Below, one piece after another: positions 44,853-54,650 of a stretch of DNA of 64,000 bases (positions within the stretch are counted from its first letter, which is position 1; each line of letters starts with the position of its first letter). The position numbers and the translations under genes are program-made. A model generated the notes under the pieces. The model was not told the origin of the DNA. It saw nothing but the letters and a program-made list of their open reading frames with translations, and searched no databases. This stretch comes from Advenella sp. FME57 (GTDB lineage: Bacteria; Pseudomonadota; Gammaproteobacteria; Burkholderiales; Burkholderiaceae_B). The stretch is taken from positions 62,001 through 126,000 of the forward strand of contig NZ_JABUXU010000003.1 in assembly GCF_014897675.1 (NCBI RefSeq). The letters are read 5' to 3'.

Positions 44853-44908
44853 AACGGCACCGCAAACATTGGACTAAGAAACCAATATTTGATGGTGCCG
44901 TTTTTTTT
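44853..44908 (+). terminator. Intrinsic terminator after the D-2-hydroxyacid dehydrogenase gene
   Basis: A 9-bp stem AACGGCACC (44853-44861) / GGTGCCGTT (44894-44902) continues into a run of eight T. The loop region forms a second, imperfect stem (AAACATTGG / CCAATATTT). Confidence 0.85.
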
Positions 44909-45026
44909 ACGCTGGTTACGACAGTCGTGCTGCAAGCGCGGCTCGCAGCACATATGGTCTATGCTGTTATGCGCCAGGGCGCAGGCTGCGATCAGCCGAA
45001 GACCTCATCCTGTACTGGCGCATCCG

Positions 45027-45890
45027 TCACCCGCTGACCACTGTCCAGTAGTACAGCGTGAGAACCGCAATAATGGCAAGTGCAATACCCAGCAGATTGA
45101 TGCGGCTGATTTTCTCGCGAAACACGACGGCCCCCACAATCGTGCCCAGACTGATCACGCCAATATTCATGACCGTAAACACCAGCGTCGGATTCTCATG
45201 GAAAGTCTGGTGGGCGCGAATATAAAAAAGAATATTGCAAAAATTGAGCAGGCCCAGCAGCAGCCCCCCCAGGACGCTGCGGCCATTCCATTGCGTGCGG
45301 CGTACCAGCAGATACCCAAACATAATGACACCGGCAAGTACAAAAGATAAAAACAAACCGCTGGAAAATGCCGTGCCGGTTTTGGCGATCTGTTTGAACA
45401 GCATATCGACCACACCATAGCCAAGCCAGATCAGAAAGAGATACAACGCGCCCTGGCGCACGCTGGTGCCTGGCGTAGTATCAGCCGGCTTCCACAGCAG
45501 GCAGAACAACGCGGCAAATGCCAGCGCCAGGCTCAGGCCGCGATTGACCGAGAGTGCTTCGCCAAACAGGACAAACGAGGCCAGCACTGTCAGAAACAGG
45601 GACAGCCGCTGCGCGGCATCGGAGCGCACAATGCCGGCATATTCCACCCCCCGCGACATGATCACGAACAGCACCGGCAGTATGATGCCCAGTATGGCGA
45701 AAAGCAGCCATGGAAAGTGGTGGCCGGCCTTGGGTTCCAGCGAAGGTGCAAGCAGGAACCAGGTCAGTGCGCAGGCCATCACATAATTGAAGGCGATGGC
45801 CTGGCGGATATCAACTCCCTGGCGGCGGGCGACCTTGAGCAGCACCGAGACAGCCACACTGCAAAGAATGCTTAGAATGAGATAGGTCAT
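45027..45890 (-). CDS. EamA/DMT-superfamily transporter
   Basis: 287 residues with about ten membrane spans in two EamA repeats (VFVIMSRGVEYAGIVRSDAAQRLSLFLTVL and NPTLVFTVMNIGVISLGTIVGAVVFREKISRIN as the repeat-end motifs). Drug/metabolite transporters of this kind export or import small metabolites; the substrate is unknown. It begins MTYLILSILCSVAVSVLL and stands alone between two other minus-strand or convergent genes. Confidence 0.85.
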   Translation of the reverse strand: MTYLILSILCSVAVSVLLKVARRQGVDIRQAIAFNYVMACALTWFLLAPSLEPKAGHHFPWLLFAILGIILPVLFVIMSRGVEYAGIVRSDAAQRLSLFLTVLASFVLFGEALSVNRGLSLALAFAALFCLLWKPADTTPGTSVRQGALYLFLIWLGYGVVDMLFKQIAKTGTAFSSGLFLSFVLAGVIMFGYLLVRRTQWNGRSVLGGLLLGLLNFCNILFYIRAHQTFHENPTLVFTVMNIGVISLGTIVGAVVFREKISRINLLGIALAIIAVLTLYYWTVVSG

Positions 45891-45959
45891 ATTTCAATTG
45901 TGAATGAGAAAGGGTGATATCAGGTTACGGTGATGCCGTGGTCGGATTTGTCAGGTTGG

Positions 45960-47018
45960 TCAGGACGCCGCCAGGGCGCTGCTGGTGCAGGCGCATGGTC
46001 GGGCAGCTGTGTCCGCCGCTGGTGTTACCGGGTCATCTGTGTGGCACCGGCCCACCGGTTTGAGATCGAGTCGCTGGAACAATGCCTGGTCTGCCTGCAA
46101 CTGCGGGTTACCGGTAGTGAGCAGTTTTTCGCCGTAGAACATGGAGTTAGCCCCGGCCATGAAGCATAGGGCCTGCAGGCTGTCGGGCATGGCTTCGCGT
46201 CCGGCTGACAGGCGTACAAAGGTGCCGGGCATGGTAATGCGGGCAACCGCGATTGTACGAACGAACTCGAATGGGTCGATCTCTTCATTGTCGGCCAGGG
46301 GTGTGCCTTGCACTTTGACCAGGTTGTTGATCGGCACGGATTCCGGATAGGGATTCATGTTGGCCAGTTGGGCAATCAGTCCGGCCCGCTCGCGACGCGA
46401 CTCGCCCAGGCCGACAATGCCGCCGCAACATACGTGAATGCCTGCATCGCGTACACGCTCCAGCGTATCCAGGCGGTCCTGATAGGTGCGGGTCGTAATG
46501 ATTTGCCCGTAAAACTCAGGCGAGGTATCCAGATTATGGTTGTAATAGTCCAGCCCGGCCTGCTTCAGTTGTGCTGCCTGGCCGTCACGCAACATGCCCA
46601 GCGTGACACAGGTTTCAAGGCCCAGCTCCTTTACGGCGCGGATCATCTCGGCGACCGCATCGACCTGATGCGGCTTGGGATTACGCCAGGCGGCGCCCAT
46701 GCAGAAGCGCTGCGCGCCCGCGGCTTTGGCCTGCTGCGCCGCGTGTATCACCTGGTCCAGCGGCATGAGTTTTTCACGCTCCACAGCGGTGTCGTAGCGG
46801 GAAGACTGCGGGCAATAGGAACAGTCTTCAGGGCAGCCGCCAGTCTTGATGGAAAGCAGGCTGGAAAGCTGCACTGCGTTGGGCTCGTGATGTTCGCGAT
46901 GCACCTGCTGGGCGCGGAAAAGCAAATCCATGAAAGGTAACTGGTATAGGTCCAGTATGGCCTGGACCGTCCATGCGGCGCCGGACTCATGGTTTTTGTG
47001 CACTGAAAGGGTATCCAT
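45960..47018 (-). CDS. bioB: Biotin synthase
   Basis: 352 residues. The radical-SAM motif [11 protein letters not shown], followed by [37 protein letters not shown] and the C-terminal [16 protein letters not shown] with FQRLDLKP, are standard BioB features. It inserts sulfur into dethiobiotin. No other bio genes are in the window, so bioB is separate from the bioFDA set. Confidence 0.97.
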   Translation of the reverse strand: MDTLSVHKNHESGAAWTVQAILDLYQLPFMDLLFRAQQVHREHHEPNAVQLSSLLSIKTGGCPEDCSYCPQSSRYDTAVEREKLMPLDQVIHAAQQAKAAGAQRFCMGAAWRNPKPHQVDAVAEMIRAVKELGLETCVTLGMLRDGQAAQLKQAGLDYYNHNLDTSPEFYGQIITTRTYQDRLDTLERVRDAGIHVCCGGIVGLGESRRERAGLIAQLANMNPYPESVPINNLVKVQGTPLADNEEIDPFEFVRTIAVARITMPGTFVRLSAGREAMPDSLQALCFMAGANSMFYGEKLLTTGNPQLQADQALFQRLDLKPVGRCHTDDPVTPAADTAARPCACTSSALAAS

Positions 47019-47341
47019 GCTTACGTTCCTTGTCGTTTAGATAGTGTCTTGCCGTACAGGCAGTGCAGGGCAAAGGAGTGTGACGATGTAAACGTATGCT
47101 ACGCAAGCGATTTAATTGATGCAATTTAAATTAATTGCACGATGGCTGCGAGTTGGTGTGTTTTGATGCGAATTAATGGAAGTTATTATTTTTTGTTGTG
47201 GTGTGTTGACGAGCGTGTCGGGCGTTTCGCAAAAAAATACATTCCCTGGGCGGGCGCGGTACCCTAGCAGGGAATGCAGTGGGTGGCGCTGGTTCGCCAG
47301 CGGCAACAGCGGCAAGGCTGCCTGCCGCTTCGCGTGCCGGA
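47019..47341. other. Intergenic region between bioB and the ABC substrate-binding gene
   Basis: 323 bases. It holds the AT-rich bioB leader with the inverted repeat TGCAATT-N6-AATTGCA at 47120-47139 (operator candidate; BirA-type sites look different), and the minus-strand terminator at 47231-47276. Nothing else was recognised. Confidence 0.5.
47231..47276 (-). terminator. Intrinsic terminator of the ABC substrate-binding protein gene
   Basis: On the minus strand, CATTCCCT (complement of 47269-47276) pairs with AGGGAATG (complement of 47240-47247) across a GC-rich loop and is followed by TATTTTTTT (complement of 47231-47239). It lies about 65 bp after the gene stop. Confidence 0.82.
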
Positions 47342-48130
47342 TCAGCCGCCGTAAATATCGTATTTGAAATATTTATCGGCAATTTTCTGATAGGTGCCAT
47401 CCTTGCGGATTTCATCAAATGCCTTGTTCAGTGCGTCCTTCAGTTCGGTATCGTTCTTGCGCACGGCAAAACCGGTGCCCTGGCCGAAAATCTCGGGATC
47501 GGCAGAAGAGGGGATCGGGTCGCCCACAAGCTGGAAGTCTTGGCCGCCCGGGCTGTTGACGAACTCGGTCGTCACGCCGCCATCGGCAAACACAACATTG
47601 ACGCGGCCGGTAGTCAGATCGTTATAGGCATCTTCCAGCGTTTTATAGCGCTTGATATTGGTGTCCTTGAAGTACTTGGTCGCGTATTTGTCCTGGATGG
47701 TGCCTTGCTGCACGCCCAGATCCAGACCCTTGAGGCCTTCAGCGGTAGACTGATAGGTTGCGCCTTTTTTGGCGACAAACATATTGGGCGTGGTCCAGAT
47801 TTTCTGCGTAAACAGTACCGCTTTTTCACGCTCGGGCGTAATGCTCATGGAAGAGGCGATGACGTCAAATTTCTTGGCGCGCAATGCGGGAATAATGCCG
47901 TCCCAGCCCTGATTCTGGAAAGTGCATTTGGCTTGCATTTTTTCGCACATGGCCTTGGCCACGTCGATATCGAAGCCGACAATTTCGCCGGATGGACTGG
48001 TGGACTCAAAAGGCGCGTATGTTGCGTCCGTACCGAAGCGGATGGTTTTGTCAGCCGCGACGGCTGAGGTGGAAACAGCCAGCGCGATTGCGCACAGACC
48101 GATTCCGAAAACGTGTTTTTTCAGGTTCAT
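47342..48130 (-). CDS. Polar amino-acid ABC transporter, periplasmic substrate-binding protein
   Basis: 262 residues. A cleavable signal peptide (MNLKKHVFGIGLCAIALAVS, then TSAVAA) precedes the mature protein DKTIRFGTDATYAPFES. FDIDVAKAMCEKMQAKCTF, DVIASSMSITPEREKAVLF and DGTYQKIADKYFKYDIYG are the signature of lysine/arginine/ornithine/histidine-type (HisJ/ArgT) binding proteins. The start at 48130 is fixed by the signal peptide. It runs divergently from the two permease genes. Confidence 0.93.
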   Translation of the reverse strand: MNLKKHVFGIGLCAIALAVSTSAVAADKTIRFGTDATYAPFESTSPSGEIVGFDIDVAKAMCEKMQAKCTFQNQGWDGIIPALRAKKFDVIASSMSITPEREKAVLFTQKIWTTPNMFVAKKGATYQSTAEGLKGLDLGVQQGTIQDKYATKYFKDTNIKRYKTLEDAYNDLTTGRVNVVFADGGVTTEFVNSPGGQDFQLVGDPIPSSADPEIFGQGTGFAVRKNDTELKDALNKAFDEIRKDGTYQKIADKYFKYDIYGG

Positions 48131-48576
48131 GGATATTCCTAAATGACGTAAGCAGTGCTGCAGCGGACAAACAGTCTTCAGGCCGGCGCCGGATGCATAC
48201 CTGGTAGCATGAGGCCTTTGCCCGATCTGTTGCCGTTTGCAGCGTTGTCGCACCACCGCAGGCGGTGGTCCAGATTGAAGATTATGACAGCATCAGCCGG
48301 AAAATGTACAGGGAGTTTCCCTCAGGCGGCATAGAGGGCTAAGGGAAAACCGGCGGTTTATTTCAACGGTCAGGGCGATATAATGGCCGCGGGCGCCGGG
48401 ATGGCGGATAAAATTGGGCGCCAATGGCACCGGTTTTACCGAACCGGGGCATGCGCCGGGCCAGTTATTGCGGTCTGGCTGTGGCCAATGGTATTGTTCT
48501 TTGCCCGTCAGGCACTGCAACGAATGGGTTGTGTATAGTCAAAAAGTATGCGCAGCGCCATGTAATGGGAAACAGG
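48131..48576. other. Divergent promoter region of the amino-acid ABC importer
   Basis: 446 bases between the binding-protein gene (minus) and the first permease gene (plus). It must hold promoters for both directions. No consensus pair is clear by eye and no conserved RNA structure was recognised. Confidence 0.4.
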
Positions 48577-49284
48577 ATGGAAGAAATAAATCTGATCGGT
48601 CAGTATCTGCCCCGCATTTTGCAGGGCGCGGTGCTGACCCTCGAAATTGCCGTGCTATCGCTGGTCATTTCTGTCGTTATCGGGTTGGTGGGTGCCAATA
48701 TGCGGCTGTCGCGCAATCGCCTGCTCGCTCGTCTTGGCTGGGTCTATTCCAGCGTCGTGCGCGGGGTGCCCGACCTGATCTGGATGCTGATGGTGTACTA
48801 CAGTGCGCAAATCGGCCTGAACGCCATTACCGAAGCCTGGGAGCTGGATTACTTCGAAATCAGCCCTTTTGCAGCGGGCGTACTGACCCTGTCATTTATT
48901 TTTGGCGCATATTTCACTGAAACCTTCCGTGGCGCCATCATGGCCATCCCCTACGGACAGATTGAAGCCGGCCACGCCTACGGTATGCGTGGCCTGCAGG
49001 TGCTGCAACGCATAACCTTTCCGCTGATGATGCGTTTTGCCCTGCCCAGTGTACGCAATAATTGGCTGGTCCTGACCAAGGCCACGGCGCTGGTATCCAT
49101 TATCGGCCTGGATGATATGACGCGCATTGCACAGCAGGCCGGCAGCGCAACCCACATGCCTTTTGTCTTTAACACCGTCTCGGCGCTGTTGTTCCTGCTG
49201 CTCACTACGGTATCGCTGTATGTGTTCCGATATCTGGACAAGCATTATCAACGTGGTTTTGCCAGAGAGGACGCGCATGTCTGA
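48577..49284 (+). CDS. Amino-acid ABC transporter permease (HisQ-like)
   Basis: 235 residues with five or six membrane spans. LPRILQGAVLTLEIAVLSLVIS at the start and the EAA loop IEAGHAYGMRGLQVLQRITFP, which docks onto the ATPase, are typical of the HisM/HisQ permease family. The ATG at 48577 (MEEINLIG) matches homologous lengths; 48565 is an alternative. It overlaps the next permease gene by 8 bp. Confidence 0.92.
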   Translation: MEEINLIGQYLPRILQGAVLTLEIAVLSLVISVVIGLVGANMRLSRNRLLARLGWVYSSVVRGVPDLIWMLMVYYSAQIGLNAITEAWELDYFEISPFAAGVLTLSFIFGAYFTETFRGAIMAIPYGQIEAGHAYGMRGLQVLQRITFPLMMRFALPSVRNNWLVLTKATALVSIIGLDDMTRIAQQAGSATHMPFVFNTVSALLFLLLTTVSLYVFRYLDKHYQRGFAREDAHV

Positions 49285-49993
49285 AACGCTTTCCCTGTTT
49301 CTTGACGCGTTGGTCACCTGTTTGCGGGCAGCGCCGCTCACGCTCACGCTCACGGCCTTGTCAGTGGCGGTGGGGCTGTGCATGGCCATTCCGCTGTCCG
49401 TGATTCACCAGCGCCAGCATACGCTATCCGCACGCCTGGTTCATGCCTTCACCTACTTCTTTACCGGCACGCCGCTGCTGGTGCAGATCTATATTATTTA
49501 TTACGGCATTCCCAGTTTTAACTTCATCGGACAGCTCATGTCGCAGCCCGGCTTCGGCTTTCTCAAGGAAGGCTTTGTCTGGGTGCTGGCTGCCCTGACA
49601 CTGAACACAGCAGCCTATTCCACAGTGATTTTTTCCGGCGCCATCAAAAATACCGATCGCGGAGAAATTGAGGCGGCTCGCGCCTATGGCATGAATCGAC
49701 GCAATGCAATGCGCCGCATTATTCTGCCGTCGAGCTTGCGCCGTGCATTGCCGGCCTATAGCAATGAAGTCATCATGACCATGCATTCCACAGCGCTGGC
49801 CTCTACGGTGGCCATGATGGAAATCACCGGCGCGGCCAGCCTGTTTGTGACCAATACCTATCAACCATTCATTGCCTATTCGGCAGCAGCGTGTATTTAT
49901 CTAGTGCTCAATTTCGTGCTGGTCTTTATCTTTCGAAAAATCGAGCAGCGCTATCTTGTTCATCTGAATTCCCGACATCTGGCACAAGCATAA
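49277..49993 (+). CDS. Amino-acid ABC transporter permease (HisM-like)
   Basis: 238 residues. LRAAPLTLTLTALSVAVGLCMAIP, YFFTGTPLLVQIYIIYYGIP and the EAA loop IEAARAYGMNRRNAMRRIILP identify the partner permease. It overlaps the first permease by 8 bp and its stop overlaps the next start (TAATG), so the three genes form one translation unit. No ATP-binding (HisP-type) gene lies in this unit or anywhere in the window. Confidence 0.92.
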   Translation: MSETLSLFLDALVTCLRAAPLTLTLTALSVAVGLCMAIPLSVIHQRQHTLSARLVHAFTYFFTGTPLLVQIYIIYYGIPSFNFIGQLMSQPGFGFLKEGFVWVLAALTLNTAAYSTVIFSGAIKNTDRGEIEAARAYGMNRRNAMRRIILPSSLRRALPAYSNEVIMTMHSTALASTVAMMEITGAASLFVTNTYQPFIAYSAAACIYLVLNFVLVFIFRKIEQRYLVHLNSRHLAQA

Positions 49994-51126
49994 TGCATCA
50001 CAAAAAACATGTTTTATCACTAAGCGCTCCCGGTGCTTCATTTGAAATCAATGCCTTTCATTTCGGGCCGACCGATACCGGCCGCAAGGTGTATATGCAG
50101 GCCAGTCTGCATGCGGACGAATTGCCCGGTTCGCTGGCGGCCTTTTACCTGAATCGTCGTTTGCAGGAACTGGAGCAGCAGGGCGCGCTCAACTGTGAAA
50201 TTATCCTGGTGCCGTTTTGCAACCCGATCGGGCTGTCGCAAACCGTGTTCTATGAGCATATCGGCCGTTTCCAGTTGCCGACCGGACAGAATTTCAATCG
50301 TCTTACCGGTGTCCCGCTATACGAGAACCTGCAGACTGCTTTGCAAAACAGCCGTGAAAAGCCCGGTGCAGATGCCCAGGCCAATCTGGCGCTGATCCGC
50401 GGCAAAATGCGGGACGTGCTGGATGCGCTGGCGCCCGCCCGCCTGATCGACGAGCTGCATGTCACGCTGTTGAAAATGGCGTGTGATGCCGACGTCGTGC
50501 TGGATCTGCATTGCGATAACCGCGCGGTCATGCATGTGTATTCTCTGCCTCAGGTTTGGGACCGCTGTGAACCGTTAGCCCGCTATCTGCAAAGCGAATG
50601 CCAGTTGCTGGCCGAAGATTCTTTGTCATGTTCGTTTGACGAAATGGTGTCCACCCCCTGGCTGAAACTGCAAAGCGTATATCCAGAGGCGAACATTCCG
50701 CTGGCATGTTTTGCGGCAACCGTTGAATTGCGCGGTGATCGCGATTTGACACATGAGTATGCCGAGCATGATGCGCTTGCGCTGATCCAATATCTGAACC
50801 AGCAGGGTTATATACAGTTGCCCGCCACCGAGGTGGCGCCAATGCCGCCATTACGCTGTGAGCCGCATCCGCTGGGCGGGCTGGCCTATGTGGTCACGCC
50901 TTGTGCTGGTATTGTGGTGTATCATGTTGCCGCAGGGCAGTGGGTGCAACGCAATCAGCTGCTGGCCGAAATCGTGGATCCGGTCGCGCTGACGGTGACG
51001 CCAGTCAATGCGCCGGTCGGCGGGTTTATATTTGCCACTGCGGGCGTACGCCTGGCGCAGACTGAAACCAAGCTGCTTAGCCTGTCCAGCCCCGACGATA
51101 TCGGCAGCGTGGGGCTCTCGCCCTGA
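49993..51126 (+). CDS. Succinylglutamate desuccinylase/aspartoacylase family (M14-like) hydrolase
   Basis: 377 residues. Zinc motifs: ASLHADELPGSLAAF (H-x2-E) and VVLDLHCDN with the third His. The C-terminal part has a beta domain (GGLAYVVTPCAGIVVYHVAA) common in AstE/AspA-like proteins. Family members remove acyl groups from amino acids. Coupling to the importer suggests it hydrolyses an imported N-acyl or amide-linked amino acid; this is an inference. It starts within the stop of the preceding permease gene. Confidence 0.85.
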   Translation: MHHKKHVLSLSAPGASFEINAFHFGPTDTGRKVYMQASLHADELPGSLAAFYLNRRLQELEQQGALNCEIILVPFCNPIGLSQTVFYEHIGRFQLPTGQNFNRLTGVPLYENLQTALQNSREKPGADAQANLALIRGKMRDVLDALAPARLIDELHVTLLKMACDADVVLDLHCDNRAVMHVYSLPQVWDRCEPLARYLQSECQLLAEDSLSCSFDEMVSTPWLKLQSVYPEANIPLACFAATVELRGDRDLTHEYAEHDALALIQYLNQQGYIQLPATEVAPMPPLRCEPHPLGGLAYVVTPCAGIVVYHVAAGQWVQRNQLLAEIVDPVALTVTPVNAPVGGFIFATAGVRLAQTETKLLSLSSPDDIGSVGLSP

Positions 51127-51197
51127 CGTACGGTTTCTGTATAGCGGCTGGCGCGATGCGAGGGTGCTGCATCGTGCTTGTCGCCGTGGTGCGTATC

Positions 51198-51782
51198 TTA
51201 TTTTTCCAGCAACCACGATTGCAATGCCACCAATGTCTTGGCATCGCGAATCTGTTGCTTGTCAATGGCCTGGCGAACTTCTTCGCGGCTCATCAATACC
51301 GTTTGCACAAATTCATCGTCATCTGAATCCAGGGTGCTGTCCTGTCGTACGCCTTCGGCACGGAAGATGTACATCAACTCGTCGCAAAAGCCGGGTGCCG
51401 TATAAAAGGTGTGTATCAGTGTCATGCCGCCAGCGGTATAGGGCGTTTCTTCGGCCAGTTCACGATAGGCGCATTGTTCGGGCGGCTCGTTGTCTACATC
51501 CAGTTTGCCTGCTGGTATTTCCAGCAGCGGGCCGCCAGTAGGGTGGCGAAACTGCCTGACCAGAACGACTTTGTCTTCGGGCGTGACGGCCAGCACGGCG
51601 ACCGCGCCGCAGTGTCGCACCACTTCGCGGGTCGCCGTCTTGCCATTGGGCAGGACGACGGTGTCGACCGTCACCTTGATGATCTTACCTTCAAAAATAA
51701 AGGCGCTGTCCTGCAGGGTTTCGGTCAACGCCGCGTCGGGCGTATCGTCTGTGATTGAAGTGCTGGATGAATAAGTAGACAT
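51198..51782 (-). CDS. Nudix hydrolase, ADP-ribose pyrophosphatase type
   Basis: 194 residues. ATREVVRHCGAVAVLAVTPEDKVVLVRQFRHPTGGPLLEIPAG is typical of the ADP-ribose/ADP-glucose pyrophosphatase group. The Nudix box reads GKLDVDNEPPEQCAYRELAEE then TPY; the usual G of EExGU is replaced by P and one residue is extra after the first G. The REL-EE metal-binding core is intact, so activity is likely. The start at 51782 is chosen because upstream ATGs would extend a non-conserved leader. Confidence 0.85.
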   Translation of the reverse strand: MSTYSSSTSITDDTPDAALTETLQDSAFIFEGKIIKVTVDTVVLPNGKTATREVVRHCGAVAVLAVTPEDKVVLVRQFRHPTGGPLLEIPAGKLDVDNEPPEQCAYRELAEETPYTAGGMTLIHTFYTAPGFCDELMYIFRAEGVRQDSTLDSDDDEFVQTVLMSREEVRQAIDKQQIRDAKTLVALQSWLLEK

Positions 51783-51941
51783 AATGGGCGATCTCAATCG
51801 AATAATCATGCGGATGAAAGAATGAGTATAGGTTACCACGGTGACGTCCGGCTTACCGGTTTCGGTGGCATCGCTGTCCGACCCGAGGTAGCAGGCGAGG
51901 TGATTGTCTGAAGAGCCAATTCACGGTTTGCGCCAAGCGGT

Positions 51942-53474
51942 TCAAAGCAAAGGCGAGAACAACCGCGCGACGGCTTTGCTCAGCCTGGAAAAGAACGGTT
52001 GGTGCGTCAGTTGCACTTCCTGCGCATATTTCATGGAGGCATTGAATTCTTCCAGCAATACCTGGTTTGCCTCGCGTTCGTAGCAAAGCACGCTCACTTC
52101 AAAATTCAGGTAAAAGCTGCGGTTGTCGAAATTAGCCGAACCGATAAAGGAGATGTCGTCGTCCACGATCATGCTTTTGGTATGTAGCATGCGAGGGCCG
52201 TACTCGAAGACGCGGATGCCTGCGGCAACCAGATCATCGAACCAGGATTGGGCCGCCTTGGTCACCACATAGTTGTCGGTTTGCTTGGGCAGCAGAATGC
52301 GTACGTCGACGCCGCGCAGGGAGGCGGAGGTCAGCGCCTGGGCCGAGGTTGCGTCCGGTACGAAGTACGGTGTGGTCAGGTAGACGCGGTGGCGCGCGCG
52401 CTGTATGGCATCAACCGTGACGCGTAAAATGGAGGCGTAATCAAAATCCGGGCCTGATGGAATGATCTGGGTACGTATCCAGCGCGGTGTTTCCTGAACC
52501 GGCTGGCTGTCGTGGCTTTGCTCATCATTGGCCAGGCGTCGCGCAGCAGGCGCCTTGCCGGTCTCTTCCTTGGTCTGTTCCTGCAGGCGTTCAAGACGAT
52601 CACGATAGTGCTCGCGCAGCATGTGACGTACCGACAAGTCGTGCGTGGAATAGTGCCAGTCTTCGACAAAAATGGTTTCCAGCCAGGAGACGACCGGACC
52701 GGTCAATTCCAGGTGTACGTCATGAAATGCCCGCTTGTTGCGACGCCTATCTTGCTGGTCGCTGATGTTGATGCCGCCGGTGAAAGCCACTGTGCCATCA
52801 CAGATGACAATTTTTCGGTGGTTTCGCAGGTTCATGAACGACAGCAAATGCTTCAGGCTGATGTCGTGAAAGAAGGTCAGTCTGGCTCCGGCGTCGATCA
52901 ACGGGCGCATGAAACGGCGGTTCAGGCCCAGCGAACCAATGGCATCAGCAATCAGGTAGATTTTGACGCCCTGTTTGGCCCGCTCGGTCAGCAGGTCGCG
53001 CAGGGTGGTGCCGGTCTGGTCCTGTTCAAAAATATAATACTCAAGAAAGATGTAATGCTGCGCTTCGCGTACCGCTTCGAAAATACGGTCATAGGTTTTT
53101 TCGCCACCCGATAGCAGCTTATAACTGGTTGCGTAGCTCAGCGGATAGTGGGTGATCTGCAGGGCCAGGTCATGGATGGGGCGTTGCTGCTCGGTCAGGT
53201 CCGAAGGCTGAATGCGCACGTTCCATAACGTATCGTCGCGTTCAATAAGGTGCTTGCTCAGGCTGCGATTAATCCTGTTGCGGGTGATTTTTTTCGGGCC
53301 GAAAAAATAATAAATGACAAAACCGACGACCGGTACAAAGCTTAGAAACAGAATCCACGTAAGCGTGGAGACGGGCGGGCGCTTTTGCAGCACCACCCAT
53401 AGCCCGATCACGATGATATAAACGGCCCAGAGCACGTTCCAGAACCATTCGCTGGCCAGCCATGCCGCGCCCAT
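51942..53474 (-). CDS. cls: Cardiolipin synthase (PLD superfamily)
   Basis: 510 residues. Two N-terminal membrane spans (about 5-25 and 35-58) precede two phospholipase-D HKD motifs: NHRKIVICDGTVAFTGGINI (first) and LHTKSMIVDDDISFIGSANFDNRS (second). DLTEQQRPIHDLALQIT and VFLEYYIFEQDQTG-like segments also fit bacterial Cls. It joins two phosphatidylglycerols into cardiolipin at the inner membrane. A charged insert (about 265-300) separates the domains. Confidence 0.95.
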   Translation of the reverse strand: MGAAWLASEWFWNVLWAVYIIVIGLWVVLQKRPPVSTLTWILFLSFVPVVGFVIYYFFGPKKITRNRINRSLSKHLIERDDTLWNVRIQPSDLTEQQRPIHDLALQITHYPLSYATSYKLLSGGEKTYDRIFEAVREAQHYIFLEYYIFEQDQTGTTLRDLLTERAKQGVKIYLIADAIGSLGLNRRFMRPLIDAGARLTFFHDISLKHLLSFMNLRNHRKIVICDGTVAFTGGINISDQQDRRRNKRAFHDVHLELTGPVVSWLETIFVEDWHYSTHDLSVRHMLREHYRDRLERLQEQTKEETGKAPAARRLANDEQSHDSQPVQETPRWIRTQIIPSGPDFDYASILRVTVDAIQRARHRVYLTTPYFVPDATSAQALTSASLRGVDVRILLPKQTDNYVVTKAAQSWFDDLVAAGIRVFEYGPRMLHTKSMIVDDDISFIGSANFDNRSFYLNFEVSVLCYEREANQVLLEEFNASMKYAQEVQLTHQPFFSRLSKAVARLFSPLL

Positions 53475-53619
53475 CAGCGAACCGTCCGCCTGCTATGTTG
53501 TGCTGGAGAAGGGTCATTGTGCTGTCGGTGGCGACGATACCCGGGGACGATGACCAGAACAGGCAAGTGCAGCGGCTTCCAGGTGGGGTGCGTTTGGCCT
53601 TGGTCGCGCTTCATGAATG

Positions 53620-54270
53620 TCATCCTGCAAGAGGGGCGCTGCACGCATGCACGCTTTCGAATTCCAGCAACCAGCGCTTGCGTGCCAGCCCGCCACCATA
53701 ACCGGTGAGTGAGCCGTCGGCGCCAATAACCCGGTGGCAGGGAATCACAATGCTGATGCGGTTGCGATGATTGGCGGTGCCGACAATGCGGGCATGCGCG
53801 CCATTGCCTATTTCGCTGGCCAGGTCGCCGTAACTGCAGGTCCTGCCATAAGGAATTCGCTGCAAATGCGCCCATACGGTTTCATCAAAAACGGTACCAG
53901 GCGCATCCAGGGCGAGCTCGAATGTTTGCCTTTGGCCGGCGAAATAAGCATCCATCTGTTGCTGTACCGCATCCAGGCACGGATGATCCTGTCGGCTCAG
54001 GGCAAATCCGTAACGAGTACGCAAATCGGTGATTTCCTTGGTGATCGTCTCGATCGTGTCCAGAAACTCCAGCAGCACCACGCCTTTATCCGACGCCATG
54101 GTAATCATGGGACCCACAGGAGAGTCCAGAAACCGGTAATGCAACGGCTTGCCGCCGGCGCTGTGGGGCACGGGATTATCGCAGAGCGCGTGAACACCGT
54201 GTTGCAGGCACGCCAGTGTCTCTGGGGCCAGGGTGAAAGCAGGGTGCGGGAATAATTCGTTATTGAGCAT
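53620..54270 (-). CDS. ogt: Methylated-DNA-[protein]-cysteine S-methyltransferase
   Basis: 216 residues. The active-site motif is SIVIPCHRVIGADGSLTGYGGG, preceded by RIPYGRTCSYGDLASEIGN, the DNA-binding helix-turn-helix of Ogt/AGT. It removes O6-alkyl groups from guanine in a suicide reaction. There is an N-terminal extension of about 40 residues compared with minimal Ogt; no Ada regulatory domain is present. Confidence 0.95.
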   Translation of the reverse strand: MLNNELFPHPAFTLAPETLACLQHGVHALCDNPVPHSAGGKPLHYRFLDSPVGPMITMASDKGVVLLEFLDTIETITKEITDLRTRYGFALSRQDHPCLDAVQQQMDAYFAGQRQTFELALDAPGTVFDETVWAHLQRIPYGRTCSYGDLASEIGNGAHARIVGTANHRNRISIVIPCHRVIGADGSLTGYGGGLARKRWLLEFESVHACSAPLAG

Positions 54271-54650
54271 GGGTCATAACAAGGAGAAACGGTACCGGTC
54301 GCGGTGGGTAAGGTCGCCGGACAGACACCTATCTTACTGTGAACAGAAGTCAATGGTGCGATTTTACGTGATCAGCTCATATTCGCAACAGTGCCAGCGG
54401 CGGTTAACAATGAGTGGGCCGGCACAAGGGCAAGGACGTGATGGGCTGGAGGTTATACGCAGGCGATACTGTAGTGAAAGCGCTGCGGGCAGTCGGGCAC
54501 AGCATCCATTTTTCCGAATTCCGCCGCAAACCACTTGTCTGACATGGGTAAATGAAATAAGATGTCATACAACATAAAGATGATAACAAGATTGTCATGT
54601 ATCTTGCGGCACTTGCGCTGCGTTTCCATTTTTTCAACGACAGGGTATTC
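54271..54650. other. Divergent intergenic region with recurring TGTCAT-type motifs
   Basis: 380 bases between ogt (minus) and kdgD (plus). The last 115 bases are AT-rich and carry three related short sites: TGTCTGACA (54536-54544, palindromic), ATGT-N6-ACAT (54562-54575) and ATTGTCAT (54591-54598). They could bind the FCD regulator of the aldarate genes, whose gene lies downstream at 57.4 kb. No clear core promoter identified. Confidence 0.4.
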
